Assembly: GCF_000972845.2 (NCBI RefSeq)
Contig: NC_040022.1
Location: forward strand, 14,424,919 to 14,488,918
Direction: 5' to 3'
Source: Larimichthys crocea
Taxonomy: Eukaryota; Chordata; Actinopteri; Sciaenidae
DNA length: 64,000 nucleotides
Position numbers and translations under genes: made by a program. This document shows, in pieces, positions 1-11,480 of this stretch. How positions within the stretch are numbered: the stretch's first letter is position 1; every line of letters begins with the position of its first letter. The notes under the pieces were generated by a model. The model was not told where the DNA came from and did not search any database. It saw nothing but the letters and a program-made list of their open reading frames with translations.

Positions 1-2921
1 TAAGACTCATGCTTGTTTATGTGTGTGAGAAGAGCACTGAGTGTGCGTGGGGGGAGGGGGAGGGGGCTTGTGATAACTGTATGTATGTTTGTGTGCTTAT
101 GTGCGTGTAGGCAGGCAAGAGCAGCGAGGGGGTGAGGGCGGGGGGCTTGCCAGATGGAGATTGCAGGGCCAAATGAGAAACTGGCCATTGTCTGGCCATC
201 CTCAGCATCCCTCTAACTCGTGTCTGTCTATCACTAAGTCCAGCATGGGGCCTAGGTCAGTGGGTTTATCTGCCGGTTCGACTCCCCTATGATGTATTCT
301 CGCTTAGCATAAGGTTTTACAGGCACAAGGAGAGGGCTGATAAGAGCCGATGAAACAGACAAATTCATCATCTCGGAGCAGAGTTCTTGGGCACAGAATC
401 CTGGTGTCAAGTGGTTGTACAGATTTTTTTTTTTTGCTCCTTGATTATCAGGTCTTATCAGTGATGCACAGGCAGAGATCTGACGCTGTACAAAGGAAAT
501 AAATCTTGGTTTTCTGAGAAAAAAACGAGGTGTGCCAGTTAGTTATGTCAAGGATGCAGCAGTAGGATGGCACAGTTCAAACAGTGTTTGAGCTGAATTA
601 AGCCTGCCTGCTTAATCCCTGTAAGCCTGCAGCAGCACTATGCACTGGAATCAGCTTGTTTATCACACTGTTTTTACCAACCAAGCCTTTCACATTGGAT
701 TGTCCTCCCATAACTCATTGATGTAAAATGCTATTCTTATCTGCTAATCTCTATAAGACCTGTCAATTTTATATATTTTACAGTCAACCAAGCTTTATTT
801 TCCTTTCCCCTTCTCTTGATGCATTTTTTTTCTTTTTCTCTATCACATCCTTTCCCTCCATCTTTGCCCCAATTGACATGGGCTGCAACAGTTGGAACAC
901 AGAGGTGCACAGTGCTTTTTAAAGTAAATCAAAGTGGCACACCGTTTCTGTTTCCAGGCAACCATGTCAAGGGAGAAGGGCAGCATGGATATTCTAGAGA
1001 CACAATGTCAAAAAGATTGCAAGGCCAATTGTCATGCGTGGGCGCTTGTGCACGCGCACACACATCAGTGCAGTACAGTGGACCAAGAAAAGATTAACCT
1101 GTAAACCCTGACACACGGATGCTACACAGAGGCAGCTCGTTTTGGAGATTTTTATGCAGACTTGATTAAAGAAAAACACTTTTGCATGCACTATGATGTA
1201 ACATGAGCATTTATCTTTGTGGGTTTGTGGGTCATTGTTGTGTATAAACAAGTCTTCCAATGCATACTTACAATGGGGCTGTGTCCCTGCTGGTTTGTGG
1301 ACCAACGTGTCTTCTGTTCTCCCCTGAGAAGTCCAGTGCACGCTAGTGAACTCTGACCTACGCTGGAGCACCAGTGCACTATTCCACTTAGATCCACATA
1401 GACTTCCATCCATTGTATGGCCCAACTGACTGATTTGCTAGAAGGAGTCCCTGTGACCCAGGATAAGGCTGGTGCTAGAGGGGAGGTAGGCCATTGGGTG
1501 CCCAGCCCAATGCTCCCTCCCCTGGGCACAAAAGGGAGATGCAACCCCTCCAGTCCAGATGGTGCCAAACTCCAAGCCAGGTGCCAGCTTCACTGCTTCA
1601 CACATCTGCACATGCTAGAGACAGAGGGAAGACGCAGCGTAGCAACAGACCGCACCCGCAACCATGTCACAAATACACACTGACACACTCTCACATCAAA
1701 CTCCTCTTGCAGTTGCAGACCAGGCACTCTTTCTAATGCTTCTTTCCCAGAATGTCTCTCCTTCTGCTTTAATATGCCAGAATGTCTCAGAGTGTCGCAC
1801 AGATGAAAGAAATCCTCATCCACGGGGCCATGAAGGTTAAGCAGAGTGGTATGCGCTTCCAGTCATGGCATTCCCTGCCAGCTCTCTCCGTCCTGCTTGT
1901 CCACACACCGGTCTGTATAGTCGGTCTGTGCTTAAGCAGATGACACCGGGCTTCCCAACTATAGATCACAACAAGAAGAACACGCCCACTGCCTACTGTA
2001 TCCACCTTCTACTAGAGCGTCATCCACTCTCCCTCTCCTTTTCTTTTCCTACACCCCTAGTTCTCTGGCTGTGTGCCTTTCATCCTCACAAGCACTCATA
2101 CTCCAGTCTCTTTCTCCAAGGATTCGTTTTATGTTTTTGTCTCGTGTGTGCCGCCTGCCTTCCCTTTGCAGCTGCACTGTAACTGGAGCCTGGATGTGTT
2201 TTTCTGCTTTCAGCACCACGGAGAGCTCTCTCTGTCAGAGGGTGAGGAGGGGGGTGGGGGGCTGAGTGGGTGGGCACACTCGGAAGGGGCCAAGTCGAGA
2301 GATGTGTGGAGGGGGGGGGTGAGTGGGAGGAGTCACTGGGTTGCCAGGGTGTGACCTCATTAGACACAACCTCCTCTTCCCCCGGCAACCACAGCGCTAA
2401 CCCTCCCCGACACCACCCCCGCCTCCCTTCCCTCTCTCTTACAGCTCGTAAACAAGACCACGACACAAAAACACTTGCAGTGAATACACCGTCTTGCTCT
2501 CAAGTGCATTCATTACACGTACTGTGACCAAAACAAAAGCCAGAACAAAACAAAAGGGGTGCAAATGCATAAAAGCAAAAGGGAAAACAGTACTTTGCAA
2601 TAATTTATTAATATACACACATTGACCTGCTGATGCAAGATTAAAAATATGTTTGCATAAACAAACAAAAGCAAGCAATCCAGAATACAGACTTGTTCCC
2701 AGTGGCCACAAAGATGAACAGAATGAAAGCAGGGACAGAGTTGAGCTTGAGTTGCATCTTTGTCAGGGGGCTACTGCGCCTGCCGTTTACTTCTGCCTGA
2801 CTGTCTGGGGGATGAGTATTGGTTTCAGTAGTGCTGTCGGTTGTTTATGTGGTGGGAGTGCCTGGAATATGGTGCAGAAGCAGGGGTTGAGGGAGGGTGA
2901 GCGGTTCGGGTGGAGTAGGGT

Positions 2922-2973
2922 GGTGTGTGCGTGTGTGTGTATGTGTGTGGTGTGTGGGGGGGGGGGGGGGGGG
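2922..2973. repeat. TG-rich tract followed by G18
   Basis: Interrupted TG repeats run into 18 consecutive G residues (2956-2973). Confidence 0.9.
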
Positions 2974-4865
2974 TTCGCTCAAATGGATTAACACCGTCGA
3001 CACAAAAGGATTAGGGAGCAGAGATCTGTTGTTTTCATCAACCCTTCCCTCCATTTCTCTTAACCCCCCCGTCCTTCTGCCCCTCACTTTCCCCCTCCCT
3101 CTATCCCTGATTCTGTCTCGCACTTTTTCAAGAGGGGGTGGGGTACTAAAATCAGTTTTTACAAACATGTGGTGGTCAGTTTAGAAGAGAGAATGGGGAT
3201 TGTGGGGTTGTTAAAAATAAAGCAAAAGGGGGGGGGAGCCAAAAAGAGCAATAACACACTGGTGAGTTCAGCAGGGCTAGGGGATGAACCACTGCACTGG
3301 ATTGCACTTGATTATTAAAATAGGCACCTGTTTTGGAGTGAAGAAAGGAAAGGGAAAAATTAGTTCAAACACCAGTTCAAACACGCCCCTCATAGCAGCA
3401 TGCCACATGCCATAAACAGCCAATTGCTATGATCTCACTAAGATAAAATGCCATGTCAAAAAGGTAGTCACCCCCTTTTTCTGCCTATTGTGAGAGATGT
3501 GGTCGACTGGTCACGCACAAAGCAAGTCACTCTATCCAGACCAAACTCAGCACACGCACCCATGCACATACACATATACACAAAAGCGCCGGTCTTTGAC
3601 CTCATGTGTCCATGTGTACAATCTCAAAGGAAGTATTTAGATCCTATCAGAGCTCAATGAACACAGACAGTGAGGGAATCTCAGGGGTGAATGGGTTAAA
3701 CACATTTTTCCACCTATGTGCACAACAGTACTTTTGTTTTGTGAACAGTGGAGGACACTCCCTCAGGGACAGAATGAAGGGTGAAATAAGATACAAAGCC
3801 TGCTGTAACTTTTCGGTTCACACACGCTTACAGACACAAAGACTTGCATACAGAGAGAAAGGCATCCAAACTACCTGAATATATTATTAAATTCATGGTT
3901 TACCGTAATTCAAAATAACTTGTAGCTGGATTTTGATAATAAAATAATTTTTTTTGTAACTGTTACTACTAATTTTATTATATTTGGTGTTATTACATAG
4001 ACTGCAATCGGCCAATGAGCACTTAGCAGATATAAAGGTGTAATGCTAGAACTTAGAAGCAAGCCTCACACCTTCTAGTGACCATATAAGACACAGATCA
4101 TTAGGCAAGAGATGACTTCAACAGCAGGCACAGCACATCACAGCACATCTGATCAATTTTGTGGTTAGATAATATCTCCCTCTTTCATTTACTAACAAGC
4201 CACTAACATGTAGTCAACAGATCAGTCTGACAAAGAAACCTAGTTCATGCATGTATTCAAACATTGTGACATTAATGACTGTTTACAATACAGACCAATG
4301 TGCCCTGGAGCAAGCGCCTGGTACTCCGTTCAATCATGCATGTAATGATGTTGTATTGATCCACTGCTGTAACAGGCTAATGAAGAGTCTATAAAAACCA
4401 TTATACCAATCAATTAAATGCCACGGAGGAAACAGAGTCATTAGGAATAGAGCAAGGACTCCGCTTTGTTAAGTGCAATTGACACGTGGTGCTACTGTAA
4501 ATGGTTTCTGACTCTTAAAAGTGTCTGTGAGGCTTAGTGACATTCTCTGTTTTCTGTCCTCCCTGGGAGTGCCATGCAGGTGAGGAAGATAAAGGCACTG
4601 GCCGGACAGATAGTGAGACAGAGGCACTGAATATGTCAGACTCTCATTAATGATGCAGCACGCCTTACTTCCACTCCTCACATCTCTGCCCAAGAGAAAT
4701 GGAGCATAAGGTTCTTGCTCTGACCAGCAATGTGCAGACATATGACCACTCTACTGTACGTTTCATGTATATATATATGCACATACAGTAAATTGGTGCA
4801 CCCCTTTCCTACACAGTGCACAACATACTCTATTTAGGGATATTGGAATGCAAGATGATTCATTA

Positions 4866-4894
4866 CCCCCCCCCCCCCCAAAAAAAAAAAAAAA
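4866..4894. repeat. C14-A15 compound homopolymer
   Basis: Fourteen C residues are followed directly by fifteen A residues. Confidence 0.9.
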
Positions 4895-5555
4895 GTGTTT
4901 CCTAGAAGTGAGCTGCACACCATTAGGTAATGTTCTACTTAATCAAGCTTCTCAACACTCATTTACCACCACTTCCTCCCACCAGAGATGTCAAGCTGAG
5001 GCATGTCTCTAACGACCACCCTCTACACTTCCCGCTGTTCCACCAAGACAGAGAGGTGAAAATGAGAGACTGAATAGTGTAATCTCTCAAACAGGCGGTT
5101 GAGGGCTCAGATCTTGGGGGTTTAGCCCCCTGAAAGCCCCTTAAATCCCCAGTTTAGAGGGCCAGAACTGATGGGCTGAAACCCCCAGAGATTGTCTACT
5201 AACCACAGGACTACAGAAACAGCATGAGATCACAGAATGAAGGATGGGCTTAATTGGCATCAGAGATGCCACAGCTACACTCCTGATCATAATCATATTG
5301 TTGGAAGAAGGTCAGCATGAGGATGGTTTTCGGATTATGGTGCAAATACTGATGGATATTGTTCTTCAGTGGTAGTAAGTTTATGTTGTTTTATAAGGAT
5401 GATAGTGGTGACTGATGACCTACTGCCAACCATTACCAAGGAATACAGAAGATTATTTTAGTTCAAATAAGCTGTGGCTTTGTTGTAAGGTCTATACTGG
5501 CTGGAGGGAAAACAGTGACGTCCTGTCACCTCAGACAGAGAAAAATGATTATCAC

Positions 5556-5599
5556 CTCCTATTGACCTTATTATCAGCTCCTATTGACCTTATTTTGAA
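5556..5599. repeat. 22-bp tandem duplication
   Basis: Two adjacent copies of CTCCTATTGACCTTATT plus 5 bases (5556-5577 and 5578-5599) differ only near their 3' ends. Confidence 0.85.
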
Positions 5600-5682
5600 C
5601 TATATTAATGGTACTTGGCACAGAAAACTTAACCTGCATAAATGAGCATCAGGCGTGTGTGGGGACTGAAATTTAGGGATAC

Positions 5683-5701
5683 TGGCGCCATCTGCTGACC
5701 A
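5683..5701 (-). promoter_or_regulatory. CTCF-like motif, upstream region
   Basis: On the minus strand TCAGCAGATGGCGCCA fits the CTCF core with one mismatch (TCA for CCA). It is weaker than the other two matches because the changed base is in the core, and it contains an E-box-like CAGATG. Confidence 0.25.
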
Positions 5702-6757
5702 AGTTCACCAACACTTGAAGTGCAGCTATTTCAGACGCACATCAGTTAAAAACATAAACTCCCTCACATAGTTTCTACATGTATTTGTGTAGAGAAAGAT
5801 GTTTGACTATGCTACTGCTGGTAATCAAATGCTTTCACTTTCCCTAAAATAGTCCCACTGGATCCTAACGGATAGGCCTTAGTTGCAAATATGATAAAAG
5901 GCAAACAGAATTCGCAAATCACTTTTTCTTTTTGTCTGTAAATGAGTATTGTAACTAATAGTTACCTAAACACATATACATAAACACATACATATGCATA
6001 GCTGTGTGGCATTTGAGGTTTCAAGAAAGTTAATATTTGCTATTGACAATTTACTGCATTATAATGTTCATGATGATGCTTGTACTGTGGTGCAAGAAAG
6101 AAGCTGTGATAACAACACATAATCACAATGTCAATGTACATCTTACTTTGGGCCTGTCGGCTGATTCAAGTCCACTGTAAACAAAAAACAACAACATGTT
6201 AGCTCTAATCATTCTAATCATATACAATGCCAAACAATGTTAAGCACACCAAAACTCAAATAGCAAGTGGTCAAATGAAAATATGCCATTTATATGGTAT
6301 TTTAAAAGTTCTGAACTTCACCCATGCAAACAATCACACTGCAAGTACATTGTCTCAAGCCCTCAAGGAATAGCTGAGGCGACTAGAAAAAATAAATGAT
6401 GACCTTAATTCAATCCAATAGAGCATCCCTGCAATAAACAAGCTGTAAATTTTGTAGCTTTAACATTTTTGTTGAGACAGTTTCAGAGATATAGAAATAC
6501 AGTAAGTTATGTAGCAAGGATTTTTTTTCCAGTCATGGCCTTTATTTTCATGAGTTATGGGCAGAATTACTGCATCAGGGCTGGACCATATATTAATAGC
6601 TAGACTTATTCAAGTTCAAAACCAGCATTTTGAGTTGTATTCTTTTAACTGGACACCAGTGTTCCTGCAACCTTTTTGTAGAGTAGGACACTTATTACCC
6701 CCACTCACCTTCTGTCATTGTGGATGCTCATTGAGGTAACTTGGCAACACCTGTAGC

Positions 6758-7270
6758 CAGTAGTGGAATAACTATTTAGATCCTTTGCTTAAGTAAAAGT
6801 ACGTATACCTTACTGTGAAAATACTCGAAAAAAGTAAAAGTCCTGTATTCAAAACCTTACTTAAAGTATCTTTATGCAGAAAAAAAAAATGGTAAAAGTT
6901 AGAGAGTAATGGTGCATTAATATATATGCTGCTTTTACTGTTTTTATTCAAACTACTTTATTGCATAGTGTAATCTACAGAAAAAACTTCATAATGAATA
7001 AGATAATCAGATTACATTTGTATTTTCCTGAGAGAAATCAGACACACACACAAAAATGGAGATGGCTTTCACTGGACAGGTAGAGTTTGAAAAATTGTAA
7101 ATGTAGTTGAGTAATAAACACACAATATTTGACCCTGAGATGTAACATTAGTGGACTTGAAGTGTAAACTTACAGAAAATGGTAACACAGTAAAGTACAA
7201 GTGGCTCAAATTTGTACTTTGCATTATGTACAGTAACGTTACTTGAGTAAATGTTAAGTCTCTAGTGCTG
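6758..7270. mobile_element. Degenerate non-autonomous DNA-transposon-like repeat of teleosts
   Basis: The segment opens with CAGTAGTGGAATAACT and ends with sequence whose reverse complement begins CAGCACTAGAGACTTAAC, giving degraded terminal inverted repeats. Inside are the motifs TTAAGTAAAAGTAC, AGTAAAAGTCCTGTATTCAAAA and, near the far end, TCAAATTTGTACTT and TACTTGAGTAAATG. I know this order from a repeat that is very common in teleost genomes, but I cannot name its family with certainty. It has no coding capacity, and diverged ends and interior suggest an old copy. Target-site duplications are not clear. Confidence 0.7.
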
Positions 7271-10200
7271 CGTAAAGACGTCTGACGGTGGCGTCCGACC
7301 ATATGAAGGAGACAGCTCCTTACATACCTGCAGACAATACCTTACCAACAATACCTTTGTTGCAGGCCGTTCATTTCAGATAGTTATTGTTGTTATTTCG
7401 AGATAATACCTGGAGAAACCAAATAAAAATGAACTCGTTGTCACGAGGAAACGGTGGAAATAAAAGGTATGACTGCGCAGGGCTTCCGTAAGTTAGCACC
7501 ATTACCTGTTCTTCTCCGTCCTTGGCCAGGTGTAACTCAATACTGGTCCGTATCATGCGCTAACCTTATTGTACAGCATCAGTAACGTGGCATTGCTGTG
7601 CCAGCACAAGAGTCATGCACTTTATACCGTGATATCATTTCTGCCTTTTAATTTAATTTGACCGGTAATACCAGGTGAGAAACGTCACAGTTCACTTGAC
7701 CTTTCTTCCTAACCACCACAGTCAATGTGACCTAGGTGAATTGTTTATTTCCGTCGCCCATGGTGGACCTGAAGCAACATTCGAGACTGCAGAGTCAATT
7801 CATGACACAATTGTGTGTGTGTAAAATTGAACCAAACCTAATCTTTTGAAAGTAATCTTCCAAAGGTTAGACTACCCAATCGTTCCTGAAGGGTGTTGGA
7901 CTGAGTGCGACATGTTATATTCACAAATAAATGTATTGTTAAGTCATCCATCATGGTGGTGTCTGTGGTCAACCAGGTAAATTGCTACTCCTGGGTTCAT
8001 CAATGACCAAATATTTTTTTTTTTTTTTTGACAAACATTTCGCCCATGTTTATGATTTGATGTTTTAATCCTTATTATAACAGATGCAACTGTGCGTTAC
8101 TTTTATTTACTCTTTAATGTCTTTTCCATTCATGTCGAGAGTGTGAGAGAGGAAATTGGGGCATATAAATTCACAAGAAATGAAGTGTCTGACACTTCAG
8201 TTCTCATGGGTGAGCAATCCCTGCTTGATTTGTGTCCCTTGTGAATGACACTGGTGGCAAGGCGACCCTTATTTTTCCACACTGAAGGTAGCAACCCTGA
8301 TCAGATCAGATGTTCTCCTGTTTAAATCTTCATCTCTTAGTCCTGCTGAAGCGATGCATAGTATACCTATTTAGTCTGACAGCAACTTTAGTTACCCAGA
8401 TAGTTTTTCTGCCAAGTTCATGTCCATTATAATTTAGAGACACAATATTCAATTCTGACACTGACCCAAGCTTTAGGTCTTACTAAGACTGCCTGGATCT
8501 TGATAATTCATTTGATTTGGTGATTGTCAACATAAAACATGTTGAAGACTAATTAAGAACATTCTTGCCTTGCAGGAATCCAACCTCAGGAACTTCAGCA
8601 CATCTAAATGCTGTAACCTCTGCAAGGGCATCCTTCAGGTAAGTGGAATCTGAGCCCAGAGGTAGTACATCATCTGGAGAGGATACAGCAGGAGGAGATA
8701 AGCAGTAGTGCAATCACCTGCATAAATCAGAATAACCTGTGATCAGGTCAACATTCAGCCTATACTTAACTCAAGAGCGCAGTCTACTGGGATACTTTAA
8801 AAAATGTAAATAAAGTATAAATACTAGTAGACGGAAACTTTTAAAGTGTAAAGGCAATTCCAAGATTTATTTCAAAATACATTAAATATGTCGGAAAATA
8901 GTTGCTGAAAACATGTAAAAAGATTTTGTACGATACATTTATAAAATGTGGAGTTAGAGGTTAAAACACCAGTTTGTCAGTACCCCCAGTGGACATGCCC
9001 CCACAGTCCTGGAGCTGAGAATACTGCTCATTTTTACCTGATTTTGACACCTAATTTCCTAAACTTGTTGATATTTTTAATTATTCAAATTTGGCTGGAT
9101 GTACTTACAGACGTTGTTATAGTCACTCCCAAATAAAGGCCTTTGAGTTTTAATATCTACGTATATAGTTATAAAGACTATAGATTTAGTCCGTGTTTTA
9201 TGAGTCATATCTCCACAAAGATCAACCGCTGTGGTCCTGCGTACCTCCTTTAAAACTTGTCTAAGACACAGTGGTCACACCATTTAAACCCCTAGACAAG
9301 ACAAACCCATGGAGACTACCTTGTAAGCTCTGACTTTTTCTTCCCTGTTGCATGCACAAAGTGAGCTGCATTGTTTGTTGTCCTTGTGGTAATCCTGATT
9401 CACGTGGAGTCACTTTGTGAACTCATTTATTCCGAAGAGATCACTTCTGAACCCTGGCTTCTATCACTACCAAAGCACTGGAAGGAGAGCTAATGTCTGT
9501 CTCCGTGCTGTTAAAGTTCTTAAAGCGTATATTGTTGCATCAGCTGTTTGTGTGTTTTGGACGCTCAGGCTTACACACTCAAGGGTGTGCAAGAGCATCA
9601 GCTGTTATTTGATCAGGACACCAAGTTTTGGCCTGCTCTGTAAGGATTCAGTGTTTCAGTGGGTGACATTTTGACTTACTTGGCTATCTTGACCTACCGT
9701 GATTGAGTTTTGAGGGACAGGACCAGTCTTGGCCAGAGTGTGTCATTTGTATTGATAATTTATTTATATAGCAAATTGCTTGGAACAGATAACTCTTTGT
9801 ACCCTATTAGTTGGCAGCTGACCACTGGTGCAGTACCGTGTTTATCCAGGAGAGTATTTAACCTAAAATGTGTAAAAGTGAACTTAAAAAAGTAACTGGA
9901 CAGGGTTACATTTCAAAAAGAGGTGACAAACTGTCAAAAAGAATGCAGAACATTTGAATGTGTTATACTAATATGACCCTACCATGCTGCATGAGAAGTC
10001 AACTTTTGTGTCGTAAACTAATTACAGTTATACAATGGTGTGCCCAGGTTAGTTATATATGTGCGGTAGCTTCATAATCTGGATTTGCTGCAACCAAAAT
10101 GGAAAAAACATATCTTTAAAACAGGGTAACAGCAATTAAATTGATGAATAATATTTTTTGATTATGTGTTTTAACTCTTTAAGCCCTCTGAATAAAACTT

Positions 10201-10301
10201 GACATCAAAGGCTGCAAAACTTACAAGGAGCATCATACTGTGACAGACAAATCAGTCTGTAAAAAAATCTTATGTGGGTACTTTTTTCATTAAAACATTT
10301 T

Positions 10302-10320
10302 TCGCCAGTAGATGGCAGTG
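10302..10320 (+). promoter_or_regulatory. CTCF-like motif upstream of the promoter
   Basis: The core CCAGTAGATGGCAGTG fits the CTCF consensus (YDRCCASYAGRKGGCRSYV) at 18 of 19 positions; only the second base differs. It lies about 1 kb upstream of the gpc5 start codon and is oriented toward the gene. Motif match alone does not show binding. Confidence 0.4.
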
Positions 10321-11291
10321 ATGTAAAAGTATTGGTATACAGGCTCCAGCAACAGGACACACAGGATTGTCCCTATTGCAGGGAGAATTGGTTGCCACAA
10401 TTATTATACTCTAAACTAAATAAAAACTCAATAAAATACAGTGTCCTGTTTAACCCATTTAACACATTTGAGATGAGAAATCAAAGTGTATTAGCCCAAA
10501 AGCCATTTGCTTATCATTCTAGGTCTTGTTAAGAGGTGGGAGAACCAGATGGCAACTTAGTGCCCTTTTAACATTTTTATTATTTAATACTTGTATCTCT
10601 CTTAGTTTAAAATTAGTGTGTTACAAACAAACAAACAAAAACATTAAGGGTAAGGTAGGTTATATTTTAATTTCATGTTGTTGTTGTTTTTTTTTTTTTA
10701 CTTGATCAGTAGTAGTGGAATTGAAATATGAATTAAAATGATGCTTAATTTTGTGTAATAGTGTTCTGTTCTGTTTTGTATTAAAAGCTTGGATCATGTT
10801 CAGAAGGACGCAAAAAGAAAAAAAAAAAAACAATTATGATACAAATGCTTTGTTTTGTTTTATGATACCACAAGAAATTGTTTAGTTGTAGGGATTTAAA
10901 ATATTGGATCCTGACACTGCAAGTCCCTGTAGGGATATTGTAGTGAGTTTTAGTCGGGGCACTTAGCTGAAGTAAACAGAAAGGGAGGGGAGTGTGCGCA
11001 AGGCTTTGGAAACAGGCATGCAGACAGCCGACCACTGCAAAGTGTTGAGCGCGGGACACACTGGCTTTAGCCCACACCACTCTCTCCCTCTGTCCAAGAG
11101 AAGACCCCAAACCTCTGCTGTGAGGCGCTCACACTCATCCCAACCAATAATGTGAAAATCAGACGGAAACGTTTGTCAGATGTTCAAACTCATCGTCGCT
11201 TCATTGTACTCCAGTGTCGTCTCTTTTCAACAGTGTCACACAGTTTGCAGTCAGGCTACAGTAGGCTATCCACAAGGATACCTGGTGTGAG

Positions 11292-11327
11292 ATGCGGCAA
11301 TGTCCCGAGGAATATGCCCACGCGTAA
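11292..11327 (+). promoter_or_regulatory. Upstream ORF overlapping the gpc5 start codon
   Basis: ATG at 11292 opens a 12-codon frame including its stop (TAA, 11325-11327). It starts 8 nt before the main ATG and overlaps it in a different frame. Both ATGs have G at -3. A start-stop ATGTGA also lies at 11150-11155. If these lie within the transcript, ribosomes using the first ATG would bypass the main start, so reduced translation is the likely effect. The transcript start is unknown. Confidence 0.4.
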
Positions 11328-11480
11328 ACTCTTGCGGATCCTTTTGGATTTTGTCAGCGGTCATATTTTTTGCGGCGACTGTGATCGACGTGGACGCGTA
11401 CAGCTGTCATGAAGTGAGGACCGCTTTCCAGATGCGTCAGGTCGGCCCGCTGCACCGCGTACCGGAGACACCTGTCCCAG
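11300..11480 (+). CDS. gpc5: Glypican-5-like, coding exon 1 (signal peptide and N-terminus)
   Basis: This exon encodes residues 1-60 plus the first base of codon 61. Residues 14-29 form a hydrophobic signal-peptide core, and cleavage is plausible after Val-Asp-Ala33. The mature chain then opens with Cys36 in CHEVRTAFQMRQ and continues to VPETPVP. That last segment resembles GPC3, and the spacing is that of GPC3 and GPC5. The start is the first ATG possible in this frame, because an in-frame TGA sits at 11288-11290. G at -3 gives a moderate Kozak context, while the +4 base is T. The donor is CCCAG|GTGAGC (phase 1). The exon lies inside a CpG-rich segment, as expected for a first exon. The 5' UTR and any upstream non-coding exon cannot be delimited. 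Confidence 0.92.

Larger units (their letters stand above)
1..10959. other. Upstream region without recognisable genes
   Basis: Open frames here are short, low-complexity or without recognisable domains. I see no exon with convincing splice sites and protein similarity. Contents are simple repeats, one transposon-like relic (6758-7270) and two CTCF-like motifs. The mature sequences of the miR-17-92 family, which lies next to GPC5 in mammals, were not seen on either strand by eye. Confidence 0.6.

Noticed and set aside
265..292. Perfect tRNA B-box (GGTTCGACTCC)
   Set aside because: The T-stem does not pair, the only A-box-like sequence is too close, and no cloverleaf can be formed, so this is neither a tRNA gene nor a clear SINE.
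11152..11412. 86-codon open frame overlapping exon 1
   Set aside because: It begins with GTG rather than ATG and is a shadow of exon 1 and the CpG-rich promoter segment.
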